Made by a program: the position numbers and the translations under genes
Source: Singulisphaera sp.
GTDB lineage: Bacteria; Planctomycetota; Planctomycetia; Isosphaerales; Isosphaeraceae
Reading direction: 5' to 3'
NCBI GenBank assembly: GCA_027451445.1
Contig: DAIDJG010000500.1
Coordinates: forward strand, 1-32,497
DNA length: 32,497 nt
Notes under the pieces: generated by a model
Database searches by the model: none
What the model saw: the letters and a program-made list of their open reading frames with translations, nothing else
What the model was told of the DNA's origin: nothing
In this document: piece by piece, positions 31,267 to 32,497 of the stretch
Position numbering within the stretch: the stretch's first letter is position 1
Layout: the number at the start of each line of letters is the position of its first letter

Positions 31267-32466
31267 TCAATTCGCCCGTGCTTCTTGCACGTAGACGGGG
31301 CGAGCGCCCACTTCCAGCACCGAGACCTCCGGCGGGCAGAGGAAGCGGATCCGAGGCGCCTGACCGCGCTCGCAGCCGACGCCTCGGCTCACGTAAATCG
31401 CGTTCGAGCCTAGCGTGTGCAGGCCCCCTGCGGCCACGACTCTGGGGACCTGCGTCAGCGTCAGCGGCGGCCCGAACCCCGGTATCACGATCTGACCACC
31501 GTGCGTGTGTCCCGCGACCACCAGGTCGATCCGCGACCGCTCGCGTAACGAGAGCGCCACATCCGGCCGGTGGGTCAGCAGGATGCGAATGTCCCCGTCG
31601 CCCGTTTCGGTCTCCAGGCGCTCAACAACCTTCTGCGCCTCGGGCGTCGTTGTTTTCAAGGCAACGCCGCCAATGGTGAGCGTGCGGTCCCCCACTGTAG
31701 TCTGCGCGATCTCGTTGACGAGCAGGCGGACCTCCGACGATCCGATCAGGTACCGTAGGTGTTCTCCGCCCCCGTCCGTGTCGCCCAGGACCAGGTACAC
31801 GCCGCCCGGCGCTGAAAGGCGTTCCAACAGCGCTTTCAAATCAGGCGACGTCGCGTCGAACTGTTCCCGGTTCCCCTGGAACACGTCGCCGGGGATCAGG
31901 ATCACGTCGGGCTTCTGAGCCATAAGGCGCTCGACGGCGGTGCGCTCATAGTCGGTCACGCGGCTCGTCTGGAGGTCGGTCATGACGGCGATCCGGACAC
32001 TTCGCTGTCCCTCGCGCGCCGGCGGAACGTCGACGGTGGCCGTCTCGATCTGCAACCGGAACGGCTCGATCCAGGTGGCATAGATTCCGACCAGGATCAT
32101 CACGAGGCTCGCAGCCGACGCCACCCGAACAGGGACCGTCATCGCGCAAAACCTCCTGCCGTTTCCGGGGAGCGACGACGCGGCCAGCATCGCGATCCCC
32201 ACCAAAGGCAGCAACACCGTGAGATCGATGTAGATCAGGTGAATCAAACCAAAGTTATGAACGCCCGCCCGACTTAAGAGGACGCACTTCGGAATCATCA
32301 ACACGCCCGTGACCCCGGCGGCCCAGAGCGCGCCGCCCAGATGAAGGTACGCGCGCCCTTCTCTCCGACTCCGCGCGCGAGCGATCAACAGGCTGCCGCC
32401 CGCAACGGTCGCATCGAAGAGGGTCGACGCGATCACCAAAATAAGAAACGGCGCGTGTGGATCCAT
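31267..32466 (-). CDS. Membrane-anchored metallophosphoesterase, divergent
   Basis: A 399-residue protein starting at ATG 32466 (an in-frame TTG at 32487 is weaker). Four hydrophobic helices occupy about residues 5-28, 44-65, 75-98 and 115-134. The phosphoesterase domain (about 155-395) then faces outward, as in YkuE/YaeI-like enzymes acting on lipid substrates. Motifs are MTDLQ (162-166), PGDVFQG (192-198), GDTDGG (228-233), LTHRPD (297-302) and GHTHGGQ (319-325). Two canonical ligands are changed: D-x-H reads D-L-Q, and GNH(D/E) reads GDTD. The late His motifs are intact. Nothing is known of its partners; upstream sequence is outside the window. Confidence 0.82.
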   Translation of the reverse strand: MDPHAPFLILVIASTLFDATVAGGSLLIARARSRREGRAYLHLGGALWAAGVTGVLMIPKCVLLSRAGVHNFGLIHLIYIDLTVLLPLVGIAMLAASSLPGNGRRFCAMTVPVRVASAASLVMILVGIYATWIEPFRLQIETATVDVPPAREGQRSVRIAVMTDLQTSRVTDYERTAVERLMAQKPDVILIPGDVFQGNREQFDATSPDLKALLERLSAPGGVYLVLGDTDGGGEHLRYLIGSSEVRLLVNEIAQTTVGDRTLTIGGVALKTTTPEAQKVVERLETETGDGDIRILLTHRPDVALSLRERSRIDLVVAGHTHGGQIVIPGFGPPLTLTQVPRVVAAGGLHTLGSNAIYVSRGVGCERGQAPRIRFLCPPEVSVLEVGARPVYVQEARAN

Positions 32467-32497
32467 GCCTGTCGTTCCGAATGCCAAAACGGCTCAA

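Overview
The window looks like chromosome of a planctomycete (Planctomycetota, Gemmataceae/Isosphaeraceae-like). The evidence is GC-rich coding DNA, a secreted DUF1549/DUF1553 protein followed by a Tat-exported DUF1501 protein (12321-15384), a DUF1559 prepilin-like protein with a small lipoprotein gene upstream (25659-27214), a SUMF1/FGE-sulfatase domain fragment, and a CxC/CxxC zinc-ribbon membrane protein. The assignment rests on gene content only; there is no marker RNA gene.

Region 1, about 1-7140, is accessory DNA. It starts with decayed material: a 5'-truncated SUMF1-domain gene and a fragment of a LexA DNA-binding domain. A PadR regulator with an adjacent membrane protein follows. Then comes a more AT-rich minus-strand block of mobile-element type: two small helix-turn-helix proteins, an archaeo-eukaryotic-type primase, a DinG/XPD-related helicase-like protein with a four-cysteine cluster but no visible Walker A, and a possible small ORF. 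The block ends at 7100-7140 in what reads as the 3' part of a tRNA-Glu gene followed by an intact terminator. This is the usual signature of the distal attachment site of an element integrated into a tRNA gene. No integrase is visible. A hairpin repeat occurs twice here, once in frame inside the primase gene.

Region 2, 7558-12000, holds a two-gene HTH/PIN-domain toxin-antitoxin-like module, a membrane protein with a C-terminal TPR-like region, and a divergent polytopic GT-C-like membrane protein.

Region 3, 12321-15454, is the DUF1549/DUF1553-DUF1501 pair, closed by a strong intrinsic terminator.

Region 4, 15541-19099, is a minus-strand operon. A TetR regulator is followed by an ABC permease, an ATPase and a membrane-fusion protein, a DevBCA/MacAB-type exporter. 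Three 13-bp operator-like repeats at exact 18-bp spacing lie upstream of the tetR start.

Region 5, 19227-24937, combines a Tat-exported sulfite-oxidase-family molybdoenzyme, a zinc-ribbon membrane protein, a FixJ-like response regulator, a PilJ/NarX-like sensor kinase and a NarK-type nitrate/nitrite transporter. The last three form a minus-strand nitrate sensing and transport cluster.

Region 6, 25609-27214, is the DUF1559 prepilin-like gene and its upstream lipoprotein gene.

Region 7, 27917-31150, is a graveyard. It holds a frameshifted small conserved gene, a PARG-like (TIGR02452) gene broken by a TGA and a frameshift, and an IS transposase with an amber codon near its start. The transposase reading frame is cut at its catalytic Glu and runs on into a repeat-rich protein tail. 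The window closes with a divergent metallophosphoesterase (31267-32466).
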